Shown piece after piece: positions 42,054 to 49,872 of a DNA stretch of 64,000 bases (position 1 is the first letter of the stretch; the number at the start of each line of letters is the position of its first letter). The notes below the pieces were generated by a model that saw nothing but the letters and a program-made list of their open reading frames with translations, was not told the origin of the DNA and searched no databases. The stretch lies in the NCBI GenBank assembly GCA_965203525.1, contig OZ241898.1:372001-436000 (forward strand). The letters are read 5' to 3'. The stretch is from WTFV01 sp965203525 (GTDB taxonomy: Bacteria > Acidobacteriota > Vicinamibacteria > Vicinamibacterales > UBA8438). A program made the position numbers and the translations under genes.

Positions 42054-43922
42054 ATGCTCGATCCGCGGTTCCGGCGCGCGCTGGCCTACGTCGCGCCGTA
42101 CTGGCGGCGCCTCGCCCTGGTGGTGGCGCTCAGTCTCGCCAGCACGGCGGCGTCGCTGATCGTGCCGCTGCTGTCCCGCGACCTGATCGACGACGCGCTG
42201 CTCGCCGGCGACCGGGCGGTGCTCGTGCGCGTCGTCGCGGCCTTCGTCGGCCTGACCGTCCTCGGTTTCCTGCTGAACGTCGCCAGCGGCCTGCGCTACA
42301 CCCGCGTGTCGGCGGAGATTCTGTTCGACATGCGGCTGGACCTGTACCGCCGCCTGCAGCAGCTTTCGCCCCGCTTCTACGCCCGCACCAGACTGGGCGA
42401 CGTCGTGTCGCGCCTCAACAACGACATCGGCGAGATCCAGCGCGTGGCGGCCGAGGCCGCGCTCTCGTGGATCGGCAACCTGCTGTTCCTGGCCGGGTCG
42501 GCCGCCATGATGCTCTGGCTCGACCCGCGGCTGTTCCTGGCCGGCGTGGCCGTGCTGCCGCTGAGCGTCCGGGCGCTGGTGGTCTACCGCCGCCGGCTCG
42601 AGGGCCGCGTCGCCACGTTCCGCGAGCGGAGCGCCGACGTCGGGAGCTTTCTCATCGAGACGCTCTCGGCCATGAAGCTGGTGGTCGCCGCCAACGCGCA
42701 GGGGCGCGAGATGACCCGGTTCCGCGACCGGAACCGGGCGTTCATCGGCGCGCTGATGGCGATGCAGCGGGTGACCTACCTGGCCGGCGGCCTGCCCGGC
42801 GTGCTGCTGTCCGGCGGCATGGGCGCGGCGTTCCTCTACGGCGGGTTCCGCTATCTCGACGGCACCCTCAGCATGGGCACGCTGGTCGCGTTCATGGCCT
42901 ACCAGACCCGGCTTCTGGCGCCGGTGCAGGCGCTGATGGGGCTCTACGCGAGCCTCGCCGCGGCCAGGGTCTCGCTGGCGCGCGTGCACGAGATCGCGGA
43001 TGCGCCGGTCGAGGTGGAGGAACGGCCGGGCGCGGCGGCGCCCGCGAACGTTCACGGCGTGGTGGAGTTCGACCGGGTGAGCTTTTCGTTCGACCGCGGC
43101 GCGCCGACGCTGGAGGAGGTGTCGTTCGCCGCCGCGCCGGGGGAGACGGTGGCCATCGTCGGCCGCAGCGGGGTGGGGAAGTCGACCGTGGCCGACCTGC
43201 TGCTGCGGCTCTTCGATCCGGACCGGGGCGCGGTCCGTCTGGACGGCCGCGACCTGCGGACGCTGCCGCTGGCGTTCCTGCGCCGGCACGTCGCCCTGGT
43301 GGAGCACGCGCCGTTCGTCTTCCATGCCTCGCTGGCCGAGAACCTGCGCTACGCGCGCCCGGACGCCACGGACGCCGCGGTGGAGGCGGCGGCGCGGGAG
43401 GCGGGCATCCACGACTTCATCGCCGGGCTTCCGGAGGGCTACGGCACCGTCGTCGGCGAGCGCGGCGCGGCGCTGTCGGCGGGCGAGCGGCAGCGGGTCG
43501 CCATCGCCCGCGCGCTGCTTGCCGACCCGCGCGTGCTGGTGCTCGACGAGGCGACCGCGGCGCTCGACCCGGTCGCCGAGCGGCGGGTGATCGACGCCTA
43601 CGAGACGCTGATGCGGGAGCGGACGACGGTGCTCATCACGCACCGCCTCGGGCTCGCGCGGCGGGCGGACCGCGTGGTGGCGCTCGACGGGGCGCGCGTC
43701 GCGGAGAGCGGGCCGCCGGACGAGTTGCTGGCGCGGGGCGGGGTTTTCGCGCGGCTGTTCGCATCGCAGGCCGCGCCGGAGCAGCGGAGCGGACCCGCCG
43801 GGAAGCCCGCGGAGACGCCGCGCGCGGCGGAGGTTGCGTCCGCGCGCAGTCCGGCGGGGAACGAGCACGCGCAAGCCGAGGCGGAGCCGCCGCGCGCGGC
43901 GGAGGCCGCGTCCGCGCCGTGA
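42054..43922 (+). CDS. qhpF: ABC exporter QhpF (fused membrane and ATPase domains)
   Basis: 622 residues. Six membrane helices in the first 310 residues, then an ATPase with Walker A GRSGVGKST, Q-loop region VALVEHAPFVF (Gln replaced by Glu), signature LSAGERQRVAIARALL, Walker B VLVLDEAT and the switch ITHR. Related to MsbA-type exporters. In qhp clusters it is needed for QHNDH formation and is thought to export the processed gamma subunit. The C-terminal tail of about 35 residues is Ala/Glu-rich and consists largely of a 24-codon-spaced repeat (PRAAEVASA, PRAAEAASA), dispensable by appearance. Confidence 0.92.
   Translation: MLDPRFRRALAYVAPYWRRLALVVALSLASTAASLIVPLLSRDLIDDALLAGDRAVLVRVVAAFVGLTVLGFLLNVASGLRYTRVSAEILFDMRLDLYRRLQQLSPRFYARTRLGDVVSRLNNDIGEIQRVAAEAALSWIGNLLFLAGSAAMMLWLDPRLFLAGVAVLPLSVRALVVYRRRLEGRVATFRERSADVGSFLIETLSAMKLVVAANAQGREMTRFRDRNRAFIGALMAMQRVTYLAGGLPGVLLSGGMGAAFLYGGFRYLDGTLSMGTLVAFMAYQTRLLAPVQALMGLYASLAAARVSLARVHEIADAPVEVEERPGAAAPANVHGVVEFDRVSFSFDRGAPTLEEVSFAAAPGETVAIVGRSGVGKSTVADLLLRLFDPDRGAVRLDGRDLRTLPLAFLRRHVALVEHAPFVFHASLAENLRYARPDATDAAVEAAAREAGIHDFIAGLPEGYGTVVGERGAALSAGERQRVAIARALLADPRVLVLDEATAALDPVAERRVIDAYETLMRERTTVLITHRLGLARRADRVVALDGARVAESGPPDELLARGGVFARLFASQAAPEQRSGPAGKPAETPRAAEVASARSPAGNEHAQAEAEPPRAAEAASAP
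43818..43917. repeat. in-frame 28-bp spaced repeat at the 3' end of qhpF
   Basis: CCGCGCGCGGCGGAGG followed by a GCGTCCGCGC box at 43818-43845 and 43890-43917, offset exactly 72 bp, 26 of 28 positions matching. It encodes the C-terminal tail of the exporter. Confidence 0.88.
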
Positions 43923-44614
43923 AAAGGCGGGGTACGGCGGGGAGATGCGTGGTCGGGGTCATCGACAGCGGCATCCACACCGGCCACCCGCACGTCGGCG
44001 CGGTGGCCGCCGGGGCGGGCTTCGACCGCGACGGGACCGCGCATGACGACGTCGTCGATCGGCTCGGCCACGGCACCGCGGTCGCCGCGGCGATACAGGA
44101 CCTCGCGCCCGGCGTTCCCGTCTGTCCGCTCAAGGTCTTCGCCGGCGCGCTCGACACGTCGGTCGCGGCGCTCGTCGCGGCCATCGACTGGGCGGCGGCG
44201 CACGCCCTGCCGCTCGTGAACCTCAGCCTCGGCACGAGCGACCGCCGCCACGCCGAGGCGCTGGCGGACGCGGTGGGGAGGGCCTGCCGGGCCGGGACCC
44301 TGGTGGTCGCGGCCGGTTCGGACCGCGGCGTCGACTGGCTGCCCGGCACGCTCGGTCTCGACGGCGTGCTCCGCGTCGAGACCGACTGGTCGCGCCCCCG
44401 CGGCTCGCACGCGGTGACGGGCGCGCCCGCTGCGCCGGTGTTCCGCGCCTGCGGCTGGCCCCGCCCGATTCCCGGCGTCGACCCGGAGCGCAACCTCAAG
44501 GGGCTCAGCTTCGCCGTGGCCAACGTCACCGGGATCGCGGCGCGGGCGATGGTCGAGACCGGTCTGCGCGATCCGCCGGCGGTCGTGGCCGAGCTGCGCC
44601 GGCGCGCCCGCTGA
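43919..44614 (+). CDS. qhpE: subtilisin-like leader peptidase QhpE
   Basis: 231 residues from GTG overlapping the qhpF stop (GTGA). Subtilase triad: Asp in GVIDSGIHTGHPHVG, His in DRLGHGTAVAAAI, Ser in KGLSFAVANVTG. The oxyanion-site neighbourhood ALPLVNLSLGTSDRR differs from classical subtilases, as does the serine motif (usually GTSMA). No signal peptide, so cytoplasmic; in known systems QhpE removes the gamma-subunit leader after thioether formation. It is much smaller than secreted subtilases, which fits the family. It is the last gene of the operon. Confidence 0.92.
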   Translation: MKRRGTAGRCVVGVIDSGIHTGHPHVGAVAAGAGFDRDGTAHDDVVDRLGHGTAVAAAIQDLAPGVPVCPLKVFAGALDTSVAALVAAIDWAAAHALPLVNLSLGTSDRRHAEALADAVGRACRAGTLVVAAGSDRGVDWLPGTLGLDGVLRVETDWSRPRGSHAVTGAPAAPVFRACGWPRPIPGVDPERNLKGLSFAVANVTGIAARAMVETGLRDPPAVVAELRRRAR

Positions 44615-44695
44615 CCGCGCGCAACGGAGGACGACGCGGGGGAGAATCGCCCTGGATTGGCCGCTGAACGACAGCGAGCGGCCGGCCGCGAAACC

Positions 44696-44750
44696 GGCGG
44701 CACCGCACGCCGCCCGGCGCCGCGGGCGCGGGGCGGCGTGCGGTGCCGCC
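44696..44750. terminator. bidirectional terminator hairpin after the qhp operon
   Basis: Perfect 20-bp inverted repeat, GGCGGCACCGCACGCCGCCC at 44696-44715 and its complement at 44731-44750, loop 15 bases. It lies between convergent qhpE and the cytochrome c gene. No T-run. Confidence 0.6.
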
Positions 44751-44760
44751 GACCGGGCGG

Positions 44761-45207
44761 CTACTGCGCCTCTTCCTGAATGATGATCGATTCGAGGACG
44801 TCCTGGTCGGTCGGCAGTTCCACGTCCCCGGCGGGAAAGTCGTTCGCCTCGAGCATGAACGCGACGATGTCGACGTAGGCCCGCGGGCTCAGGCTGGCCG
44901 GAGCGCCCTGCGGCATCGTGGTCCGGATGGCGACCAGCATGTCGCCGACCGACAGCTCGCTCCAGCGGAAGTGGAACGGGGCGCCGATGAGCGAGGGCGC
45001 GATGCCGTCGCCCAGCAGGTCCTCGAGATGGCATGCGGCGCATTCCTGCTGGTACGCTTCCGCGCCGCGCTGCGCCTGCTCCGCGGTGAAGACGCCGTCC
45101 CACGTCGACTGCGTGTCCTGCGCCGCCGCGTCGGCGGAAAAGAAGCCGGCCGCCGCCAGCAGCGCCGCGGCCGCTGTCCCGATCATGCCGTTGCGTCGTG
45201 CGATCAT
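44761..45207 (-). CDS. class I cytochrome c, secreted
   Basis: 148 residues with signal peptide (GTAAAALLAAAGFFSADAAAQ). FTAEQAQRGAEAYQQECAACH carries the haem c site CAACH, and a Met in TTMPQGAPASLSPRAYVDIV is the likely sixth ligand. An acidic C-terminal tail (DQDVLESIIIQEEAQ) is unusual. Its place beside the qhp operon makes it a candidate electron acceptor for amine dehydrogenase; the PQQ enzymes are a second possibility. Both are inference. Confidence 0.88.
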   Translation of the reverse strand: MIARRNGMIGTAAAALLAAAGFFSADAAAQDTQSTWDGVFTAEQAQRGAEAYQQECAACHLEDLLGDGIAPSLIGAPFHFRWSELSVGDMLVAIRTTMPQGAPASLSPRAYVDIVAFMLEANDFPAGDVELPTDQDVLESIIIQEEAQ

Positions 45208-45336
45208 TGCATTCCTCGTCCTTCGTGATCCTTCGTGAAAGCGTGCTCCGTACGGCGTGCCACTATACCAGTTTCTCCGCCGCCGCGAGTCTCGCGCCGG
45301 CCGCGGCGGCCGCTCCGCTACCGGTGGCCATCGTGC

Positions 45337-45759
45337 TCACTCCGCGCTCCGGAGCAGCAGCAGGAGTCCGCAGATGACGGCGTTGATGCCGTGCGAGGCG
45401 AAGCAGAGCGGGCAGGGCGCGCGGAGAACGAACAGCAGGACGTAGCTCAGATGGACGCCGAGGCCGACCGTCACGAGGCTGGCGCCGACGTAGAGCGGCC
45501 AGAGTCCCGGGGCGGCGAGCCGGCCGCAGGCGGCTCCCGCCAGCAGCGCCGCGTAGAACACCTGGCCGAGCAGCGAGTTGGGCGGGCCGAACACGCGCGC
45601 GCTCGGCGTGAAGACGACCGCGGCGCACGTCCGTTCCTCCAGCCGGCAGAACGAGGGCATCCAGCGCGCGTCCGGTGTCGTCCAGCGCCAAGCGACGGCG
45701 GTGAAGTAGCTGGCGATCGCCAGGCCGGCGGCGGCGAGCAGGCCGATGGCGAGCGTCAC
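45337..45759 (-). CDS. vitamin K epoxide reductase family protein
   Basis: 140 residues from GTG 45759, overlapping the upstream stop by four bases. Four membrane segments. The VKOR pattern: a Cys pair in the loop FCRLEERTCAAVVF, the conserved Ser/Asn region FGPPNSLLGQVFYA and the active-site CPLC in LRAPCPLCFASHGIN. These enzymes reduce quinone while oxidising DsbA-like partners to make periplasmic disulfides. No DsbA gene is adjacent in the window. Confidence 0.85.
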   Translation of the reverse strand: MTLAIGLLAAAGLAIASYFTAVAWRWTTPDARWMPSFCRLEERTCAAVVFTPSARVFGPPNSLLGQVFYAALLAGAACGRLAAPGLWPLYVGASLVTVGLGVHLSYVLLFVLRAPCPLCFASHGINAVICGLLLLLRSAE

Positions 45760-46361
45760 GTCCCGGCCCGTTCCGCGAGGGTCCACGAGGCCAGCACCCG
45801 CCGGCAGGTGCAGAAGCGTCCGAGGTGGCAGAGCGCTGCCTGCGCCGCTTCGAACTCGAGCGCCGGCGCCGGGGCGTCGAGCACGCCGACGCCCAGCGTG
45901 ACGTGCGGTTCGAACGAACCGTACGCCGCCGCGGTCCGGAACCGGGTCACCCACTCGACGTCGCGTGCGCGGGGCGGCTCGCCGTCCGCGAGGAACGCGT
46001 CCGCGCCGCCGGCGGTCACGTCGAAGGGGGCGAGGCGGTCCATGAGGCGCGCGTGCAGGGTGGCGAGCGGCCGCGTCGCGGCGAGCGCGAGCGACGTGGT
46101 CGGCCCGCTCGACGCGAAACGCCCGGCGGTCAGCTTCAGTGGCGCGAACGAAGCGAGGACGTCGCCCGCCTCCGCCGCCACCAGCGGCAGGTCGGCCGCG
46201 GGGACGAACTGCTGCGCCAGCGTCACGTGGGGCAGATGGCCGGCGTCGAAGCGGAAGCCGTCCGGCGGGCCGGCCAGCCGCGCATTGAGCCGCGCGGCCA
46301 CTTCCCGCGCGGCCGGCGGCAGCAGCAGGGCGACGTCGACGGCGAGCAGCGGGCCGGGCAT
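45756..46361 (-). CDS. 2'-5' RNA ligase family protein (2H phosphoesterase)
   Basis: 201 residues. Two HxT motifs about 110 residues apart, HLPHVTLAQQF and FEPHVTLGVGV, define the 2H fold; VALLLPPAAREVAARLNARL opens the protein. Such enzymes act on RNA or nucleotide 2',3'-cyclic or 2'-5' bonds. The substrate is unknown. Coupled to the following VKOR gene by a GTGA overlap. Confidence 0.85.
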   Translation of the reverse strand: MPGPLLAVDVALLLPPAAREVAARLNARLAGPPDGFRFDAGHLPHVTLAQQFVPAADLPLVAAEAGDVLASFAPLKLTAGRFASSGPTTSLALAATRPLATLHARLMDRLAPFDVTAGGADAFLADGEPPRARDVEWVTRFRTAAAYGSFEPHVTLGVGVLDAPAPALEFEAAQAALCHLGRFCTCRRVLASWTLAERAGT

Positions 46362-46697
46362 CGGGGAAAGGGTACAACGCCTGCGCTCGAACGGCGGACC
46401 GCCAGCCGCGCGCTGCTCAACTCGCGGCGTCCCTCGTCCGGGCCTGCGGCCTCGAGGACGAACGGCGGGCCGCCAGCCGCGCGAGCTGCTTCAACTGCCG
46501 CTGCCGCCGGCGCGGTACGACACGGGCGCGTCGAGCATGTTCGCTGGCAGTTCGCGCGCTGCTTCAACTGCCGCTGCCGCCGGCGCGGTACGACGCCTGC
46601 GCTCGAACGGCGGGCCGCCAGCACCAACCTGGACGACGTCGAGGAAGCCTCAAGCGCGGTACGACGCCTGCGCTCGAACGGCGGGCCGCCAGCGGGG
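46362..46697. repeat. array of interleaved spaced repeats, period 71-73 bp
   Basis: Two repeat families alternate. One contains CGAACGGCGGGCCGCCAGC and recurs near 46388, 46459, 46604 and 46675. The other contains GCTGCTTCAACTGCCGCTGC at 46485 and 46558 (offset 73). On the minus strand the first family is the 3' end of the small gene at 46650-46910. Confidence 0.9.
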
Positions 46698-46910
46698 CGC
46701 CGGCCGGCGTAGCGGCTCCCAGCCTTCCCCGGCCAGCTCCGCCTGCAACGCGGCGGCCCCGGCGGCGAGGGCCGCCTCGTCCGGGAACGTGTGCAGGCGC
46801 CGCGGACCGTCCGGATACGCCACCACCAGGCGGTAGCCGTCGCGGGAGCGGATGCGGCGGACCGTGAGCCGGCGGGGCTCCCGCGTGCGACGGTTGACGA
46901 AACGCACCAT
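46650..46910 (-). CDS. small hypothetical protein whose 3' end is repeated
   Basis: 86 residues from ATG 46910. Core FVNRRTREPRRLTVRRIRSR, DGYRLVVAYPDGPRRLHTFP and AALQAELAGEGWEPL looks like a genuine small protein with two strands and a helix; no family recognised. The last 15-17 residues (RWRPAVRAQASYRA) are encoded by one unit of the adjacent repeat array, so the original C-terminus may have been altered. Confidence 0.5.
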   Translation of the reverse strand: MVRFVNRRTREPRRLTVRRIRSRDGYRLVVAYPDGPRRLHTFPDEAALAAGAAALQAELAGEGWEPLRRPAPRWRPAVRAQASYRA

Positions 46911-46917
46911 CTCGCCC

Positions 46918-47022
46918 GTCGTATCGGCCACGGGCCGGCGGGCGATGAGGCCCGGGGGCGACAACCGCAACCAGCGCTCGCCCTGGCCGGGTCGTATCGG
47001 CCGCGGTCCGGTGGGCGACAGC
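46918..47022. repeat. spaced direct repeat next to the 158-bp element
   Basis: GTCGTATCGGCC and about 20 following bases at 46918-46949 and 46991-47022, offset 73 bp, with several substitutions. The second copy ends at the left terminus of the 158-bp element. Confidence 0.75.
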
Positions 47023-47179
47023 AGCCCGTGGCGAAACCCCGCGTCGCACCGAGACGGGCGGGGCGCCCGGCTGACAAGGCGTGAGGAGGGAGCATATCGG
47101 CCCTGTGCGACCGACGAACGACGCAGTGCAGCCGGGATGCGGCGCCCGTCGAATGCAGCGGGGATTTCACCACGGGCTG
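47022..47179. mobile_element. 158-bp MITE-like element, copy A
   Basis: Ends in inverted repeats: CAGCCCGTGGCGAAACCCCG at the left and, read from the right, CAGCCCGTGGTGAAATCCCC. Copy B at 49715-49872 has the same length and is about 95% identical. No coding capacity of its own. No clear target-site duplication. The size and the terminal repeats fit a non-autonomous miniature element or a REP-type module; no transposase is nearby. Confidence 0.7.
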
Positions 47180-47485
47180 ATAGGCGCGGATCCCGGAGTT
47201 TCAACGGCGCTGACGCTCTCGACTGGCGAGAAGAGCGAGATGCCGCACGCCCGCGACGACGACCGGCGCCGCCGGCGGCTGCGGCGGCGTGCGGCGAGGC
47301 GGTCGCCGCTCGGGGAGCAACGGGCCCGCGAGGACGGTGGGATAGGATGGGGGATGCAACGCCGGGCGCGCCGCGCAGGTGCAACACGGCAGCAGGGAAG
47401 CCAGCAGCCCGGCTGGGACCGTGGGAGAGTCCGCCGCCGCCGTGCGCGGCGGGGGCGAAGTCAACAGGCTGGCGGAGATGGTGGG
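47180..47485. other. intergenic region, no supported gene
   Basis: About 300 bp, very GC-rich. Open frames on both strands are low-complexity Arg/Ala and unlike proteins. A GCCGCCGCC/GCGGCGGGGGC hairpin lies near 47430-47455. Confidence 0.4.
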
Positions 47486-47944
47486 ATGCACCCCGGCATG
47501 GAGATGCCGAGGCGCCGCGAGAATCGCGTGAAGGTCAGGACACGGACGCTCGGCCTCTGGATCGTCCTCGGGGTACTCTCGGCGGGCGCGGGATGGTCCG
47601 CGCACGCGATGGGCGCCGTCCAAGAGGCCGAGCAGACGGCAGGTGGACGAGATCCGATGATGGTGTGGATCGCAGTCGGACAGGTAGCAGGCATCGTCGT
47701 GCCGGTGCTGAGCATGCTGCTCTGGATGTGGTCGAACCTGATCAACCGCATCGATGCCGTTGCCCGTGATCTGAAGGCGGACAGCCGGGATGCGCACGCA
47801 ACCATCGGGAAGAACATCGAGCGGCTCGACAACTCGATCCGGGACGCCGAGCGCCGGTCCGAAGCACGGGACGAAGGGCTCAAGGCGGACGTCGGACGGA
47901 TCATGGACCACCTCCTCGTCAACAGGGCGAATGGGCCATCCTGA
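47486..47944 (+). CDS. small membrane protein with C-terminal coiled coil, phage-like
   Basis: 152 residues from ATG 47486 with GGCGGAG upstream. Two membrane helices (LGLWIVLGVLSAGAGWSAHA and MVWIAVGQVAGIVVPVLSML) are followed by a charged coiled coil (RIDAVARDLKADSRDAHATI, NIERLDNSIRDAERRSEARD). This plan is common for small phage membrane proteins of lysis modules, but no specific family is recognised. Next to it lie two broken gene fragments, which supports a prophage remnant. Confidence 0.5.
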   Translation: MHPGMEMPRRRENRVKVRTRTLGLWIVLGVLSAGAGWSAHAMGAVQEAEQTAGGRDPMMVWIAVGQVAGIVVPVLSMLLWMWSNLINRIDAVARDLKADSRDAHATIGKNIERLDNSIRDAERRSEARDEGLKADVGRIMDHLLVNRANGPS

Positions 47945-47948
47945 AGCG

Positions 47949-48085
47949 ATGCACCCGCACTGGGAGCACCCGGACCGGGACGCCGCCTACGACGGCCACG
48001 CCTGCCACCTCATCAACGCCGGCGCGGACCCGGCCAAGGTCGAAGAGTGGAGTTGCCCCGGTTTCGTGGACACCTATCCTGTTGG
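47949..48085 (+). pseudogene. truncated small gene
   Basis: Begins MHPHWEHPDRDAAYDGHACH and continues INAGADPAKVEEWSCPGF with strong GC third-position bias, then loses coding character near 48085 without a stop. It follows the membrane protein gene by four bases. Probably the 5' part of a lost gene. Confidence 0.35.
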
Positions 48086-48089
48086 GAGG

Positions 48090-48315
48090 AGGAGGTATCC
48101 GCTTTCCGTCCGCGCCCTCGGCCCGCGCGTGGAAGTAGTCGTAGACGTTGTACGCCCAGTCGCAGAGCTGGTCATAGTCCCAGCGGTCGTCTTCGTGAAA
48201 GGCGGGCGGGCCCTTGCAGACGAACTCCCGGATCAGATCGGGCCGCCGGCCCGGGCGCTTCTTCGCTGCGCGGACCAGCTGCGAGCGCAGCTTTTCGCCG
48301 CGCTCAAAGCCCGGG
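48090..48315 (-). pseudogene. internal fragment of an unrecognised gene
   Basis: Minus-strand frame with clear coding bias, AAKKRPGRRPDLIREFVCKG then FHEDDRWDYDQLCDWAYNVY. It has no start codon at its 5' edge before the aminotransferase gene and abuts the plus-strand fragment at about 48090. Two converging truncated genes suggest a deletion inside a mobile or phage segment. Confidence 0.35.
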
Positions 48316-48345
48316 GAGACGGGGCCCGGCGTAGAATGACCCTCG

Positions 48346-49626
48346 ATGCCGGCCAGCGAATCGGTCATCCGGCGCATGACGCGCCTGGCGCAGCGGCACG
48401 GGGCGATCAACCTGGCGCAGGGGTTCACCGACGAGCCGCCGCCGTTCCCCCTCGTCTGGGGCGCGATCACGGCGCTGCTGGGGGGCAGCGACGCGGGCAT
48501 TCGGCGACTCGAGCAGGTCACGGCGGCCGGTTTTTCCGCCGCCGGCGCCGGCGGGTCGCCGATGTCGTTGCGGGACGCGCTGGAGCCGCTGCAAGGGCGG
48601 CGCGACGAGCTGAACCAGTACTCCTATCCGTTCGGCCTGCCCGAGCTGCGGCAGGCCGTCGCCGCCTATACGGCGCGCTGGAGCGGGTTCGAGCCCGACC
48701 CGGAGACCGAGACGACGGTGGTGCTCGGCGCCACCGAGGGACTGGCCGCTGTGCTCGCCGCGGCCGGCCGCCGCGGCGGCGTCGTCGTCCTGCTGGAGCC
48801 GTTCCACGAGATGTACCCGGCGCAGGCGGAGATCTTCGGGCTCGAGCCCCGCTTCGTCACCCTGCGGGAGGAGGCGGCCGGCGCGGCGTGGCGGCTCGAT
48901 CCGGACGAGCTGCGGCGCGCCGCGTCCGGAGCCGGTCTGCTCGTGCTCAACACCCCGCACAACCCCACCGGGAAGGTGTTCGCATCCGACGATCTGGAGG
49001 CGATCGCCGAGGTGGCGCGCGCGGAGGACCTCGTCGTGGTCGCGGACGAGATCTACGAGCACGTCGTCTTCGACGGCGCGCGCCACCGGTCGATCGCCGC
49101 GTGGCCCGGCATGCGCGAGCGGACCGTCGTCGTCAACTCGATCTCCAAGACCGCCAACGCCACCGGCTGGCGGATCGGCTGGGTGCTCGCGCCGCCGCGC
49201 CTGACACCGGCCGTTCGGGCCGTGCACGACACGCTGGTGGTGCAGGCGCCGACGCCGCTGCAGAAGGCCGCCGTCGCGCTGCTCGGCATGCCGCCGGCGT
49301 TCTTCCGCGCCCTGGCGCGGGGCTACGCGGACAAGCGCGCGCTGCTCGGCGGCGCGTTGCGGGAGGCCGGGTTCCGGATGATCGAGCCGCGCGGCGCCTA
49401 CTACTTCCTGGCGGACTACCGCGGCGTCCGCGGCGTGGCGCACCTCGATCCGCTGGCCGCGGCCATGCATCTGATCGAGCAGGTCGGAGTGGCGGCGGTG
49501 CCGGGCGACAACTTCTACGGGCAAAGCGCCGACGGGGCGCGGTACCTGCGGTTCGCCTTCTGCCGCGGCCGGGAAACCCTGGAAGACGCCGCGCGGCGGC
49601 TCCGGCGGCTGGCTCCCGGCGCGTGA
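48346..49626 (+). CDS. class I/II pyridoxal-phosphate aminotransferase
   Basis: 426 residues. AINLAQGFTDEPPP near the start, NQYSYPFGLPELRQAVAAY, VLGATEGLAAVLAA, the substrate/cofactor segments NTPHNPTGKVF and VVVADEIYEHVVF, and the PLP lysine in NSISKTANATGWRIGW. It resembles kynurenine/methionine-type aminotransferases (YbdL group). The insert of about 30 residues at 40-75 (GSDAGIRRLEQVTAAGFSAA) is unusual in the family. The 3' end is part of a spaced repeat. Confidence 0.88.
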   Translation: MPASESVIRRMTRLAQRHGAINLAQGFTDEPPPFPLVWGAITALLGGSDAGIRRLEQVTAAGFSAAGAGGSPMSLRDALEPLQGRRDELNQYSYPFGLPELRQAVAAYTARWSGFEPDPETETTVVLGATEGLAAVLAAAGRRGGVVVLLEPFHEMYPAQAEIFGLEPRFVTLREEAAGAAWRLDPDELRRAASGAGLLVLNTPHNPTGKVFASDDLEAIAEVARAEDLVVVADEIYEHVVFDGARHRSIAAWPGMRERTVVVNSISKTANATGWRIGWVLAPPRLTPAVRAVHDTLVVQAPTPLQKAAVALLGMPPAFFRALARGYADKRALLGGALREAGFRMIEPRGAYYFLADYRGVRGVAHLDPLAAAMHLIEQVGVAAVPGDNFYGQSADGARYLRFAFCRGRETLEDAARRLRRLAPGA

Positions 49627-49695
49627 GGGCGCGGGCGCGGGGGCGTCCCGGTCATTTCGGCGTGCGGCCGGCTCCCCGGCGCGCGAGGGCGCGGG
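49611..49695. repeat. duplicated 3' end of the aminotransferase gene
   Basis: GGCTCCCGGCGCGTGAGGGC-type 25-bp segment at 49611-49635 (spanning the stop codon) and 49670-49695, offset about 60 bp. Confidence 0.75.
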
Positions 49696-49714
49696 TCCGG
49701 AGGGTTCCGCCTAT

Positions 49715-49872
49715 CAGCCCGTGGCGAAACCCCGCGTCGCACCGAGACAAGCGGGGCGCCCGGCTGACAAGGCGTGAGGAGGGAGCATATCGGCCCTGTG
49801 CGACCGACGAACAACGCAGTTCAGCCGGGATGCGGCGCCCGTCGAATGCAGCGGGGACTTCGCCACGGGCTG
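49715..49872. mobile_element. 158-bp MITE-like element, copy B
   Basis: Same length and inverted-repeat ends as copy A (47022-47179), about 95% identical by eye and in the same orientation. Its right terminus directly abuts the stop codon of the hydrolase gene at 49873, so insertion or emergence occurred exactly at a gene end. Confidence 0.7.

Noticed and set aside
44615..44760. Inverted repeat as possible insertion-sequence end
   Set aside because: Symmetrical 20-bp hairpin with a short loop between convergent genes fits a terminator; no partner end or transposase.
47330..47500. Possible SRP or other structured RNA around GCAGCAGGGAAGCCAGCAGC
   Set aside because: Only a superficial resemblance to the SRP GGAAGCAGCC element; flanking helices do not match, so no RNA gene is called.
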